A stretch of DNA of 64,000 bases from assembly GCF_004114535.1 (NCBI RefSeq), contig NZ_LBJC01000080.1, positions 96,492 through 160,491 on the forward strand, given 5' to 3'. Both the position numbers and the translations under genes were made by a program. The notes beneath the pieces are model-generated. The model searched no databases and was not told the origin of the DNA. It saw only the letters and a program-made list of their open reading frames with translations. Shown one piece after another: positions 16,372 to 24,848 of this stretch. The DNA comes from Bradyrhizobium nanningense. GTDB taxonomy: Bacteria > Pseudomonadota > Alphaproteobacteria > Rhizobiales > Xanthobacteraceae. Position 1 is the first letter of the stretch. Every line of letters begins with the position of its first letter.

Positions 16372-16832
16372 ACCGCCAGGGGAGGGGGACAAGGGGCGGC
16401 GTCAGCAGGCCATAAAGATGCTTCCCAGCGGGCCAGCTTGCCCCGGCGATAAGAAAAGCTCCGCGATTGTGGGGTTTCGCGGCGCAGCAAAACTGCGGCC
16501 CCTCCCGGGGGCTCAGGCCACCATATTAAGGACAAACAGCAGTTCGTCTTGTCGGTGATTGCGTATGATTCCCTCCCTGGGCACCATTCCCCTGATCCCG
16601 GACGTACTGAATCCCCCGGCTACTCTGCCGTATGCATTACTATCCGCGCCCGGCTGCGGCTGATATGCTTTGGCCATTGGACGGTAATGGCAGCTCGCCA
16701 CCAGACTTTGCGCGATGCCGGCCTTCTGATCGGATATCGATCCCGCTCGCGCTTTTTCGCTTTGCTTCGACCTAACGCCGACCAACTCGGCCAAACAGCT
16801 GCCGCGTCCCCGCTCACATTGGGAGATGTGCC
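16372..16832. other. Gene-poor gap containing the tRNA-Phe repeat
   Basis: 460 bases without a convincing gene; open frames here are short and lack protein-like composition. It holds the putative attR at 16567-16586 and, at its right end, GGGAG as ribosome binding site for the DUF1326 gene. No integrase remnant was recognised. Confidence 0.6.
16567..16586 (+). other. Putative attR: repeat of tRNA-Phe 3' end
   Basis: GATTCC-CT-CCCTGGGCACCA matches the tRNA-Phe 3' terminus (10661-10680) at 18 of 20 bases, including an exact 12-base CCCTGGGCACCA. A further exact GTCGGTG (16551-16557) matches the T-arm region (10650-10656) with a short insertion between. Confidence 0.55.
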
Positions 16833-17465
16833 ATGGCTGCATCGGACTGGCGTCTCGAAGGCGAATGGATGAAGAATTGCACCTGCGCGTTTGGCTGCCC
16901 CTGCGATTTCAATGCGCCGCCGACCCAGGGCTATTGCAAGGGGCTGGTCGCCATGCGGATTGCCAAAGGGCATTTCGAGGGGACCAGGCTCGACGGTCTC
17001 TGTTTCGCGATCACGGTCGATTTCCCCGGGCCGCTGCATGAGGGCAACGGGACAATCCAGCCCATCATCGACGAGCGCGCCACGGCGGAGCAGCGTCAGG
17101 CGCTGTTCGACATCTTTTCCGGCAAACATTCGGCCGAGGGCACGCTGTTCCAGATCGTCAGCATGATCGTCACCAAGATCCACGATCCGGTCTTCGCGCC
17201 GTTCGAGTTTTCCTTCGACAAGGACGGACGCGTCGCCAAGCTCGTGGCCAAGGGCGTGCTCGAGACCGATGTCGAGCCGATCAAGAATCCGGTGACGGGT
17301 CAACCGCACCGCATCCAGGTGATCATGCCGGAGGGTTTCGAGCATAGGGCCGCCGAGGTCGCGTCCGCCAACATCCGCTCGACCGGCGCGATCCCGTTCG
17401 AGACCAAGGGCACGCACAGCTCGCTCGCCAATGTCGTGCAGACGCCCAAGGGGGTTGCGGCCTGA
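16833..17465 (+). CDS. DUF1326 domain protein
   Basis: 210 residues. The start WRLEGEWMKNCTCAFGCPCDFNAPPT contains the DUF1326 cysteine motif C-T-C-x3-C-P-C, likely a metal or redox site. The remainder (GTRLDGLCFAITVDFPGPLHEGNGTIQPIIDE) follows the family. No signal peptide is seen, so it should be cytosolic. GGGAGATGTGCC precedes the ATG. The following gene encodes a DUF2182 membrane protein on the same strand, a recurrent pairing that suggests a joint role, perhaps metal handling. Confidence 0.9.
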   Translation: MAASDWRLEGEWMKNCTCAFGCPCDFNAPPTQGYCKGLVAMRIAKGHFEGTRLDGLCFAITVDFPGPLHEGNGTIQPIIDERATAEQRQALFDIFSGKHSAEGTLFQIVSMIVTKIHDPVFAPFEFSFDKDGRVAKLVAKGVLETDVEPIKNPVTGQPHRIQVIMPEGFEHRAAEVASANIRSTGAIPFETKGTHSSLANVVQTPKGVAA

Positions 17466-17544
17466 TGCGGCGCCGACATCGAGACGCGATCTCGATGTCG
17501 GCTCCTCATCGCGATTCCGGACAAAGTCCATGCAGGGGCACTTG

Positions 17545-18309
17545 ATGCTGGAACACCTGCTCCGTCGCGATCGGCTGGTCGTCGCGATCGGGACCGCCGC
17601 AGTGGCGGCGCTCGCCTGGGCCTATCTTGCGAGCGGCGCCGGCATGGATACCGAGATGATGGCGGACATGCCGGACATGGCGCCGATGCCGTGGACGCCG
17701 CTCTATGCCGCGCTGCTGTTCGTGATGTGGTGGGTGATGATGATCGCGATGATGGCGCCGAGTGCGGCGCCCACCGTTCTGTTGTATGCGACCGTCAAGC
17801 GCAAGCAGGAGACCGAGTCCCGCGCCGCGATCGATGCCTGGATATTTCTCGCCGGCTATCTCGTGGCATGGGCCGGGTTCAGTCTCGCTGCGGTCCTGGC
17901 GCAAGGGGCGCTCGAACGCTACGGGCTGCTGTCGATGGCGATGGCAAGCACCAGCGCGATCCTGGGCGGCGGCATCCTGGTTGCCGCAGGGCTTTATCAG
18001 TTCACGCCGCTCAAACATTCCTGCCTGCGCTACTGCGAGAGCCCCCTGTTGTTTCTCAGTCGGCACTGGCGGCCCGGCACGCCCGGAGCATTCCGGATGG
18101 GACTTCGCCACGGCAGCTACTGCGTCGGCTGCTGCTGGTTTCTGATGGTGTTGCTGTTCGTCGGCGGCGTGATGAATCTGACCTGGATCATCGGCATCGC
18201 GCTCTATGTCGCCGCTGAGAAACTGCTGCCGTTCGGCCGAGGATTGAGTCATGCGGCAGGCGCAGCCCTCGTCTTGTCCGGCGTGATCGTCCTTGCGCGC
18301 GCGATGTGA
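17545..18309 (+). CDS. DUF2182 multi-pass membrane protein
   Basis: 254 residues with about six membrane helices. It carries a Met-rich periplasmic-type loop (MDTEMMADMPDMAPMPW), the hallmark WVMMIAMMAPSAAPTVLLY, and cysteines in KHSCLRYCESP and HGSYCVGCCWFLM. DUF2182 proteins are described as predicted metal-binding membrane proteins; Met- and Cys-rich faces suggest copper, but this is inferred. AGGGG lies 6-7 bases before ATG 17545; an in-frame ATG at 17530 would add five residues. It is paired with the DUF1326 gene. Confidence 0.88.
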   Translation: MLEHLLRRDRLVVAIGTAAVAALAWAYLASGAGMDTEMMADMPDMAPMPWTPLYAALLFVMWWVMMIAMMAPSAAPTVLLYATVKRKQETESRAAIDAWIFLAGYLVAWAGFSLAAVLAQGALERYGLLSMAMASTSAILGGGILVAAGLYQFTPLKHSCLRYCESPLLFLSRHWRPGTPGAFRMGLRHGSYCVGCCWFLMVLLFVGGVMNLTWIIGIALYVAAEKLLPFGRGLSHAAGAALVLSGVIVLARAM

Positions 18310-18590
18310 GAGACCGGGACAGAGCCGAGATATCGTCTCCCATTATGCCAATACCGCGTGGTTACCGAAGAACAGCCGACCTCCGTGATCATACGGAGAT
18401 CGTAAGTTAAAGAATTGACCTCGACCCGAACCGAAACTTAAGGCTGTGACGCCTAGCTTTGGGCCGTGAACCGGCCCGCGCGCCGCTTTCGGCCGCGGCG
18501 GTCCCCGGGGCAATCGAGGCAGAGACGGGCGATGTCACTACTGGCGGTGAGTGCAGTTCTGCCTTGGCGGCCGAGGCGAGGGGGCATTTC
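18310..18590. promoter_or_regulatory. Leader region of the GGDEF-EAL gene
   Basis: 281 bases with no separate gene. It contains an inverted repeat CTCCGT-GATCAT-ACGGAG (18381-18398) that could be an operator or a weak hairpin. In-frame starts upstream of 18591 (for example TTG 18459) are possible but less well supported. Confidence 0.3.
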
Positions 18591-21230
18591 GTGATTCCGG
18601 CAAGATCGGTCCGCAGAGCCGGAAGAACGATCCTGCGGAATGCTCCGCTGCAGATCGCATTGTTCTTCCTGCCCCTGATCTGGATCAGCTATTTCGCGAT
18701 CACGTCATCGGAACGCACGGATGCGGTCCAGCAGGCGCGGTCGCACGGCAACAGCGTCGCCGAATTGTTCGAGGAGAACACCGAGCGCATCTTCGAGCGC
18801 GTGGATCAGTCGTTGCTGGTGGTGCGAGCGCTCTACGCCCAGGATCCGATGACCTTCAGTCTGAAGTTCTGGTCCGACAAGGCCCGCATCGCCACCGGTG
18901 ACGTCGTCCAGTTCGCCCTGATCGGGTTGGACGGGTACATGATCGATACGACGGCAAGCTATTCCGGCCCGCGGCTCTACCTCGGCGATCGCGAACACTT
19001 CATTCATACCATGTCGCAGTCCGAGGATCGCCTCTACGTGGGCAGGCCGGTGCTGGGCCGCGCGTCAAACAAATGGACCATACAGCTTGCAAGGAGGATC
19101 TTCGACCTCGCAAGGAATCCGGCAGGCGTGGTCGTCGGCTCGATCAGCGTCGAGGTGGTCGGCCGGTTCTACGACACCGCAAAGCTCGGCGCCGGCGGAA
19201 CGCTGGTGCTCAGAAACGCAGACCAGGTCGTGCTCGCCGCGCGCGGCATCGATGCGCACTCCGTGTTGGGGCAACGTTCGCCGAACCGCGTCGAAAGCGA
19301 GCTGGGGGACGGCTTCTACGCCCAATACTGGAACGAAAACCACCCCAACCGCCCTGACAGGCTGGTGACCGCACGCAGATCGCGGCTCTTTCCGCTCATC
19401 TTCACGGTAGGCATCTCGGAGCGCGAGATCTATTCGCGCGCGGACACCAGGCAGGGGGTCTATCTCGGCGGCGCGCTGCTGCTCACGTTCATCATTCTGA
19501 CTGCGATGCTGTTCTACTGGCGGCGCCAACTGGCGCTCGATCGCGCCCAGCGCGAGCTTCGCGAATTTGCCAGCAAGTTCGAAGATGCGCTCAGAAACCT
19601 TCCCCAGGGGTTGAGCATGTTCGACGGCCGCGATCGCCTGATCGCATTCAATCGGCAATGGATCGAGCTTTACGGCCTCGCGCCCGAGGAGATTCGAATC
19701 GGCATGGATTTCCGCGAAGTGTTTGCGAGACAGACCGCCGTCCTCGACGTCGAGGCTTACCTGGCCGATCTGAAGCAACGGCTCACCCAGTCGGAGCACA
19801 CCTCGAACACCGTGCAGTTTCCGGATGGGCGGGTTGTCTATATTTCCTACGGACGGCGCGAGGGCGGCGGCTGGGTCGCCACCCATGAAGACATCACCGA
19901 ACGCAAGGCATCCGAGGATCGAATCGAAAGGCTGGCGCATTACGACAGCTTGACCGGACTTGGTAATCGCAATCTGTTCAAGGAGCGCATCGACCAGGCG
20001 CTCGCGAAGTCCGGCGCCTCGGAAGCTCCCTTCGCCGTGCTCCTGCTGGATCTCGACAAGTTCAAGTCGGTCAACGACGCACTCGGTCACCAATGTGGCG
20101 ATGCGTTGCTGAAGCAGGTCGCGGATCGGATCAGGGCGCAGATCCGCGACACCGACACGGCGGCGCGGATTGGCGGTGACGAGTTTGCCGTGATCGTCGC
20201 ACCGGGCCGGGCCGCGATGCAGGACGGTGCGGCCAGCCTCGCCGCGCGGCTGGTCACGGCCATCGCCGAGCCCTATCACATCGACGGCCATCCCGTCGTG
20301 GTCGGCTGCAGCATCGGCCTTGCTCTCGTCCCCGAGCACGGCACGCGCGTCGATGAGATTCTTCGCAATGCCGATCTGGCGCTGTACAGCTCGAAGAACG
20401 CCGGCCGAAACTGCTTCCACGTGTACTCGGCGGAGCTCAAGGCCGAGGCCGATCAGCGCAACGTACTCGAGATCGAGCTGCGTGAGGCGATCTGGCGCGA
20501 GGAGATCGAGGTGTTCTATCAGCCGGTGATCGAGCTCGGCACCGGCCGCGTGAAGTCGGTCGAGGCGCTGGCGCGCTGGCAGCACGCGACCAAGGGCTTC
20601 ATTCCACCGGCCGAGTTCATCGCAGTCGCGGAGGCTGGCGGGCTGATCGTCGAGCTCGGCAATCAGGTGCTGGCCAAGGCCTGTCGCGATGCGATGACCA
20701 TGCCGACCGACGTCAGGGTCGCGGTCAATCTCTCCGCCCTGCAGTTCGCCGGCACCGATCTCGTCGATACGGTGAGGTTCGCGTTGGCGCAGAGCGGGCT
20801 GGCGCAAAGCAGGCTCGAGCTCGAGATTACCGAAAGCGTGTTCCTGGCCGACACGCAGGAAAACCTCAGGACGCTTCAGCGCCTCAAGGCGCTCGGCGTT
20901 TCCATTGCGCTCGACGATTTCGGTGTCGGTTACTCGTCTTTGTCCTATCTGACGGCGTTTCCCTTCGACAAGGTCAAGATCGACAAGTCCTTCATCGACC
21001 GGATTGATCGCAGCGAAACCGTCGCGGTGCTGAAATCCATCGTGCAGCTTGCCAAGACCCTGAAGCTCTCGATCGTTGCCGAGGGCGTCGAGGCTTCTGA
21101 ACAGGTCGGACGGCTCCGCGCCCTCGGTATCCCGCTCGGCCAGGGCTTTCTCTTCAGCAAGCCCGTGCCCTTGGCCGACCTGTCATGGCAAGGCCCCGCA
21201 CCGCAGCGCCGACGGCAGGCGGTGGCGTGA
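18591..21230 (+). CDS. Membrane-anchored diguanylate cyclase/phosphodiesterase (GGDEF-EAL)
   Basis: About 879 residues. Order: membrane helix (ALFFLPLIWISYFAI), periplasmic Cache-type sensor (about 45-270), second helix (YLGGALLLTFIILTAMLFYW), PAS domain (ALRNLPQGLSMFDGRDR), GGDEF domain with intact GGDEF at about 528-532, and EAL domain with EAL at about 658-660 and DDFGVGYSS. Both catalytic motifs look intact, so it could make or break cyclic di-GMP in response to an external ligand. GTG 18591 is chosen because GAGGGGG lies six bases upstream; TTG 18459 would extend it by 44 residues. It stands alone. Confidence 0.9.
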   Translation: MIPARSVRRAGRTILRNAPLQIALFFLPLIWISYFAITSSERTDAVQQARSHGNSVAELFEENTERIFERVDQSLLVVRALYAQDPMTFSLKFWSDKARIATGDVVQFALIGLDGYMIDTTASYSGPRLYLGDREHFIHTMSQSEDRLYVGRPVLGRASNKWTIQLARRIFDLARNPAGVVVGSISVEVVGRFYDTAKLGAGGTLVLRNADQVVLAARGIDAHSVLGQRSPNRVESELGDGFYAQYWNENHPNRPDRLVTARRSRLFPLIFTVGISEREIYSRADTRQGVYLGGALLLTFIILTAMLFYWRRQLALDRAQRELREFASKFEDALRNLPQGLSMFDGRDRLIAFNRQWIELYGLAPEEIRIGMDFREVFARQTAVLDVEAYLADLKQRLTQSEHTSNTVQFPDGRVVYISYGRREGGGWVATHEDITERKASEDRIERLAHYDSLTGLGNRNLFKERIDQALAKSGASEAPFAVLLLDLDKFKSVNDALGHQCGDALLKQVADRIRAQIRDTDTAARIGGDEFAVIVAPGRAAMQDGAASLAARLVTAIAEPYHIDGHPVVVGCSIGLALVPEHGTRVDEILRNADLALYSSKNAGRNCFHVYSAELKAEADQRNVLEIELREAIWREEIEVFYQPVIELGTGRVKSVEALARWQHATKGFIPPAEFIAVAEAGGLIVELGNQVLAKACRDAMTMPTDVRVAVNLSALQFAGTDLVDTVRFALAQSGLAQSRLELEITESVFLADTQENLRTLQRLKALGVSIALDDFGVGYSSLSYLTAFPFDKVKIDKSFIDRIDRSETVAVLKSIVQLAKTLKLSIVAEGVEASEQVGRLRALGIPLGQGFLFSKPVPLADLSWQGPAPQRRRQAVA

Positions 21231-21482
21231 GGCGTTCCGGCTCCCGGGTGAGGCCGCACTTGCCAACGACCGCGCATCGCCCCGAGCACCAACAGCTTGT
21301 TGGCCGGGCTTGACGAGCCTTCGCAAGGGCTGAGAGACGGCCATGACGTCAGCTCTCCACCGCCCGTGCATTGCGGGTTGATTCCGGAGCCGGATCGCGC
21401 CCGCCATCCTGGCACCCTGCTTGCTCAGTCCTAACCCAAGTCAGGCCTCGGTGGAGAGGCCCGTTTCAGGTTGAGGCAAGCG

Positions 21483-21731
21483 ATGCAAGAAGTGTCCCGT
21501 TCTGGTACTGCCGGCGAACTCCGGCTCGATGCGTTGATCGCCGATTTGTGGTGGCGCGTTCGACTCTTGAATACCGATATTCTCGAAGAGGAAGCCAAGT
21601 CCGGCGTGTTCGATGCGCATCAGCCGACCTATCCGCTGCTCGCGCTGAACCTTCGCGCGCGGCGGGACAATCTGGTCTCGACGATCGGCGTGCTCGAGCA
21701 GCGCGCGAAATCGGTGTCGGAAGCGGCTTGA
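21483..21731 (+). CDS. Small hypothetical protein
   Basis: 82 residues: MQEVSRSGTAGELRLDALIADLWWRV then a helical region with ILEEEAKSGVFDAHQPTYP and a C-terminal helix. Soluble, no signal peptide. The balanced composition and helix-like spacing look protein-like, but no family is recognised. It starts 252 bases after the GGDEF-EAL gene, and that gap shows nothing else. Confidence 0.6.
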   Translation: MQEVSRSGTAGELRLDALIADLWWRVRLLNTDILEEEAKSGVFDAHQPTYPLLALNLRARRDNLVSTIGVLEQRAKSVSEAA

Positions 21732-22128
21732 GGGCGATCCTCGTTGATAGCGGCGTCAGCGATTTCGCGCGCCTGACGAGATCGACTTGATGCCGGCACC
21801 CGTCTTCTGGCAGGGCGATCGCGTATGGCGCTTTGTGGGAGCTGAGCGCGCGCCTCGTCCTTCGAGACGACCGCTTTGCGGTCTCCTCAGCATGAGGCTA
21901 AGCGGCATTGGTGCTCGCTGAGAATGGTGCCTCGCACCCGGTCCTCATCCTGAGGACCCGCCAGCGGCGGGCGTCTCGAAGGATGGCCACAGGCACGATC
22001 TTCCTAAAAAGCCCGACAATCGCCCCGCGCACAGCGCCGATGTGCATTCGCGATTGTGAGGCCTGAGCACGCGCCAGATTCTCTTCGCCATGCTATGGCT
22101 GCCTGCGCAACTTCCCGCGAGGACTTCC
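21732..22128. other. Intergenic region dominated by a palindromic repeat
   Basis: 397 bases with no supported gene. The centre is the palindromic element at 21856-21985; the last bases hold GAGGA, the ribosome binding site of the next gene. Confidence 0.6.
21856..21985. repeat. Complete palindromic repeat (CGTCCTTCGAGACG type)
   Basis: Outer arms CGTCCTTCGAGACG (21856-21869) and CGTCTCGAAGGATG (21972-21985) are inverted with one mismatch. Inner arms CTCAGCATGAGG and CCTCATCCTGAG are inverted with one mismatch. A half-copy is at 3318-3367. Confidence 0.8.
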
Positions 22129-22803
22129 ATGCTTCCCATTCCCGCCGACATCTTCACCGAGTCTGGGGACGTCTCGCCCGACGGCCTTGCCAATCTCGGC
22201 CCGCTGCGCCGCCTCGCGGGCATTTGGCAGGCGGACAAGGGCATCGACATCAATCCCAAGGCGGATGGGCCGGAGCGGCGAACTTTCATCGAGCGCATCC
22301 GCATGGACCCGATCGATCCGCAGGCCAACGGCCCGCAGCTGTTCTACGGGCTGCGCTATCACATCCACATCAACACGCCCGAGGAAGACATCACCTTCCA
22401 CGATCAGGTCGGCTACTGGCTGTGGGAGCCCGCGACCGGGCTGATCATGCAGACGTTGGCGATTCCGCGCGGACAAGTGCTGCTGGCCTCGGGCAAGGCC
22501 GGGCCCGACGACAAGACAATTTCCGTCACCGCGAAGCGCGGCGACACCGCTTACGGCATCTGCTCGACCTATTTTCTGGAACAGGCGTTCCGTACCGACG
22601 CCTACCGCTGCGACATCACCTTCAACGACGATGGCAGCTGGACCTATCTGATCCAGACCGAGTTGTTCGTGCGCGGCGCGCCGTTCAATCATCACGACAC
22701 CAACACGCTGCAGCTGGTCGCGCCGCCAAAGCTCAACCCGCTCGCGGTGATCGTCAACGATCGCGCCAAGGGCAATGAGAAGAGCGATGCGCCGGCGGCG
22801 TGA
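22129..22803 (+). CDS. Heme-binding beta-barrel / FABP-like (nitrobindin-like) protein
   Basis: 224 residues. The region LGPLRRLAGIWQADKGID matches the start of the nitrobindin/THAP4-like beta-barrel family, and FHDQVGYWLWEPATGLIMQTLAIPRGQ continues the barrel. Family members bind heme or small hydrophobic ligands. The usual heme-ligand histidine could not be placed with confidence. ATG 22129 has GAGGA seven bases upstream. The next gene begins about 20 bases downstream on the same strand. Confidence 0.75.
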   Translation: MLPIPADIFTESGDVSPDGLANLGPLRRLAGIWQADKGIDINPKADGPERRTFIERIRMDPIDPQANGPQLFYGLRYHIHINTPEEDITFHDQVGYWLWEPATGLIMQTLAIPRGQVLLASGKAGPDDKTISVTAKRGDTAYGICSTYFLEQAFRTDAYRCDITFNDDGSWTYLIQTELFVRGAPFNHHDTNTLQLVAPPKLNPLAVIVNDRAKGNEKSDAPAA

Positions 22804-22823
22804 AGCGCATTACGGAGAGTTGC

Positions 22824-23534
22824 ATGAAGCCCTACGTCATCTGCCTGATGCACTCCAGCCTCGACGGCCGCACGCACCCCAGCCGCTGGCGTCCGAAGGG
22901 AGCGGGCACCGACTGGTTCGAGAAGATCCATGACGAGCTCGGCGGCGATGCCTGGGTGATCGGCCGCGTCACCGGCTCGGAATTCGCCAAGGGCCAGCCC
23001 TACCCGACCGAGACGCGCGAGACATTTCCGCGCGAAAACTGGTTCGCGCGACGCGATGCCAAGACCTATGGCGTCGTGCTCGATGCGCAGGGCAAGATCG
23101 GCTGGGGCCGCGCCGACATCGGCGGTGACCCGATCGTCGTCGTGCTGACGGAGAGCGTGCCGGATTCGCATCTCGTAGGGCTGCGCGGCGAGGGCGTGTC
23201 CTATATCTTCGCCGGCAAGTCCGAGATCGACCTGGCGCTGACGCTGGACATCCTCAACCGCGAGCTCGGCGTGAAGCGTCTGTTGGTGGAGGGCGGCGGC
23301 GTCGCCAATGGCGCGTTCCTGCGCGCCGGCCTGATCGACGAGTTCAACCTGATCCTCAGCCCCGCGATCGACGGCGCCATGGGCGCGCCCTTCGTGTTCT
23401 CTTCGACGGAGGCGGACAGCGACAAGCGCGCGCCGATCGCGGCGATGACGCTGGAGAGCACACGGGACCTCGGCGGCGGTGTGCTGCTGCTGCGCTACCT
23501 GATCAGGAACGATCCGCAAGCGGCGAGCCGGTAA
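22824..23534 (+). CDS. RibD C-terminal / dihydrofolate reductase-like reductase
   Basis: 236 residues with the RibD reductase domain: KPYVICLMHSSLDGRTHPSRW at the start, GGDAWVIGRVTGSEF, LLVEGGGVANGAFLRAGLIDEFNLILSPAI. The domain is an NADPH-dependent reductase in riboflavin synthesis, but stand-alone copies act on unknown substrates. No deaminase domain or other rib gene is nearby. ATG 22824 matches the family start; GTG 22800 overlaps the previous stop codon. It is followed after 8 bases by an amine oxidase gene. Confidence 0.85.
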   Translation: MKPYVICLMHSSLDGRTHPSRWRPKGAGTDWFEKIHDELGGDAWVIGRVTGSEFAKGQPYPTETRETFPRENWFARRDAKTYGVVLDAQGKIGWGRADIGGDPIVVVLTESVPDSHLVGLRGEGVSYIFAGKSEIDLALTLDILNRELGVKRLLVEGGGVANGAFLRAGLIDEFNLILSPAIDGAMGAPFVFSSTEADSDKRAPIAAMTLESTRDLGGGVLLLRYLIRNDPQAASR

Positions 23535-23542
23535 AGCCGGCC

Positions 23543-24814
23543 ATGTCCGAGATGGCAGAGCATATCGTCATCGTCGGTGCCGGCGCGGCAGGCCTGATGG
23601 CGGCGCGCGAGCTGGCGTGTGCTGGCCGGAAGGTGACGGTGCTGGAGGCACGCGCGCGCTGCGGCGGCCGCATCCATCCGCTGCCGCTTTCGGAGTTCGG
23701 CTATCCCGCCGAGGGCGGCGCCGAATTCGTCCATGGCGAGGCGCCGGTCACGCGCGGATTGCTGCGCGAGGCCGGGCTCTCGCTTCAGGAGATCGAAGGC
23801 GAGCAGTGGAGCTTTGACGGGGCGAGGCTCTCGCGCGAAGAGCGCGACGACCCGCACGAGGCCGAACTCCAAGCCTTGCTGAGGGATTTGCAGGACGATC
23901 TCCCTGTCGCCGAGTTCCTGCGCCGGCATTTTGCCGGGAATGACTCCGCGCCGATGCGCCATTCGATCGAGCGGATGGTCGAGGGCTATGACGCGGCCGA
24001 CCCGGAGCGCGCCTCGACGCTGGCGCTGCGCGAGGAATGGATGGATGGCGGGCATGCTCCGCAGGCGCGCATCGATGGCGGTTATGGCGCGCTGGTCGAC
24101 TTTCTGGTGGCGGACTGCCGCCGGCACGGCGTCACCATCCATCTTGGCTGCGTGGTGTCGGCGATCGAGGAGGACGGCCGCGAGGCTGTCGTTCGCTGCG
24201 CCGGCGGTGACGTGCATGGCTGCAGCCGCGTGATCCTCACCGTGCCGCTGCCGCTGCTGCGCGAGATAGCCCTGCCGGCGAGCGCGAGTGCGAGGCTTGC
24301 CGTCACTGATGACATCGGCTTCGGCAATGTCATCAAGATCCTGCTGCGCTTCGCGCGGCCATGGTGGCGCGAGCGACACCAGGATCTCGCGCACATGACC
24401 TTCCTGTTGTCCGAACAGAAGATCCCGGTGTGGTGGACGCAATATCCGAGCCAGCATGCCGTGCTCACCGGCTGGTTCGGCGGCCCGCGCACGCTGGAGC
24501 TGGACAGCCTCGATCCGCAAGGATTGATCGAGGCCGGGCTCGGTTCGCTCGCCGCCATCTTCAAGCTGCCGCGCGAGGACGTCGCGGGCGAGCTCGTGGC
24601 GGCATCGGCGACCAACTGGGCGCACGATCCCTTTGCCCGCGGCGCCTATTCCTGGGCGACACCGCGGACGCGCGCGGCACAGGCGATTCTGGCGCGTGCC
24701 GACGGCCTGGTGTCGTTCTCGGGCGAAGCGCTCTATCGCGGCCCCGACATGGGCACGGTGGAAGCGGCGCTGGCGAGCGGGCTGGAGACGGCGGGGCTGA
24801 TCCTGCGGAGGTAA
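23543..24814 (+). CDS. FAD-dependent amine oxidase (flavin monoamine oxidase family)
   Basis: 423 residues. The FAD dinucleotide motif is in HIVIVGAGAAGLMAARELACAG, followed by VLEARARCGGRIHP, the GG-R-x motif of amine oxidases. The C-terminal flavin segment is SFSGEALYRGPDMGTVEAALASG. It oxidises an amine to an imine with hydrogen peroxide release; the substrate (polyamine, aromatic amine or other) is unknown. It starts 8 bases after the RibD-like gene, probably the end of a three-gene operon from 22129. Confidence 0.9.
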   Translation: MSEMAEHIVIVGAGAAGLMAARELACAGRKVTVLEARARCGGRIHPLPLSEFGYPAEGGAEFVHGEAPVTRGLLREAGLSLQEIEGEQWSFDGARLSREERDDPHEAELQALLRDLQDDLPVAEFLRRHFAGNDSAPMRHSIERMVEGYDAADPERASTLALREEWMDGGHAPQARIDGGYGALVDFLVADCRRHGVTIHLGCVVSAIEEDGREAVVRCAGGDVHGCSRVILTVPLPLLREIALPASASARLAVTDDIGFGNVIKILLRFARPWWRERHQDLAHMTFLLSEQKIPVWWTQYPSQHAVLTGWFGGPRTLELDSLDPQGLIEAGLGSLAAIFKLPREDVAGELVAASATNWAHDPFARGAYSWATPRTRAAQAILARADGLVSFSGEALYRGPDMGTVEAALASGLETAGLILRR

Positions 24815-24820
24815 GATAAA

Positions 24821-24842
24821 AGGCCCGCATCTCTGCGGGCCT
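24821..24842 (-). terminator. Rho-independent terminator for the 24849-25157 gene
   Basis: AGGCCCGC (24821-24828) and GCGGGCCT (24835-24842) form a perfect 8-bp stem with a 6-base loop. On the minus strand it is followed by TTTTATC, so it terminates the minus-strand gene; it may also slow the convergent amine oxidase transcript. Confidence 0.85.
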
Positions 24843-24848
24843 CGTGGC

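Larger units (their letters stand above)
10661..16586. mobile_element. Putative tRNA-Phe-bounded sulfur-metabolism mini-island
   Basis: About 5.9 kb lies between tRNA-Phe and a second copy of its 3' end. Inside are seven genes and nothing else: cysteine desulfurase, DsrE protein, SHOCT protein, MFS transporter and metallo-hydrolase on the minus strand, and an ArsR-rhodanese regulator and a nucleoside phosphorylase on the plus strand. The left flank is conserved housekeeping (maf, yacG). The right flank is a different accessory gene set. No integrase or transposase is present, so it would be a decayed or passively mobilised island. Confidence 0.5.

Noticed and set aside
16513..16842. A minus-strand 109-codon frame in the gap before the DUF1326 gene
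   Set aside because: It overlaps the DUF1326 start and ribosome binding site, has no recognisable sequence, and covers the tRNA repeat.
19065..20807. A minus-strand open frame of 580 codons
   Set aside because: Antisense to the GGDEF-EAL gene; no recognisable domain.
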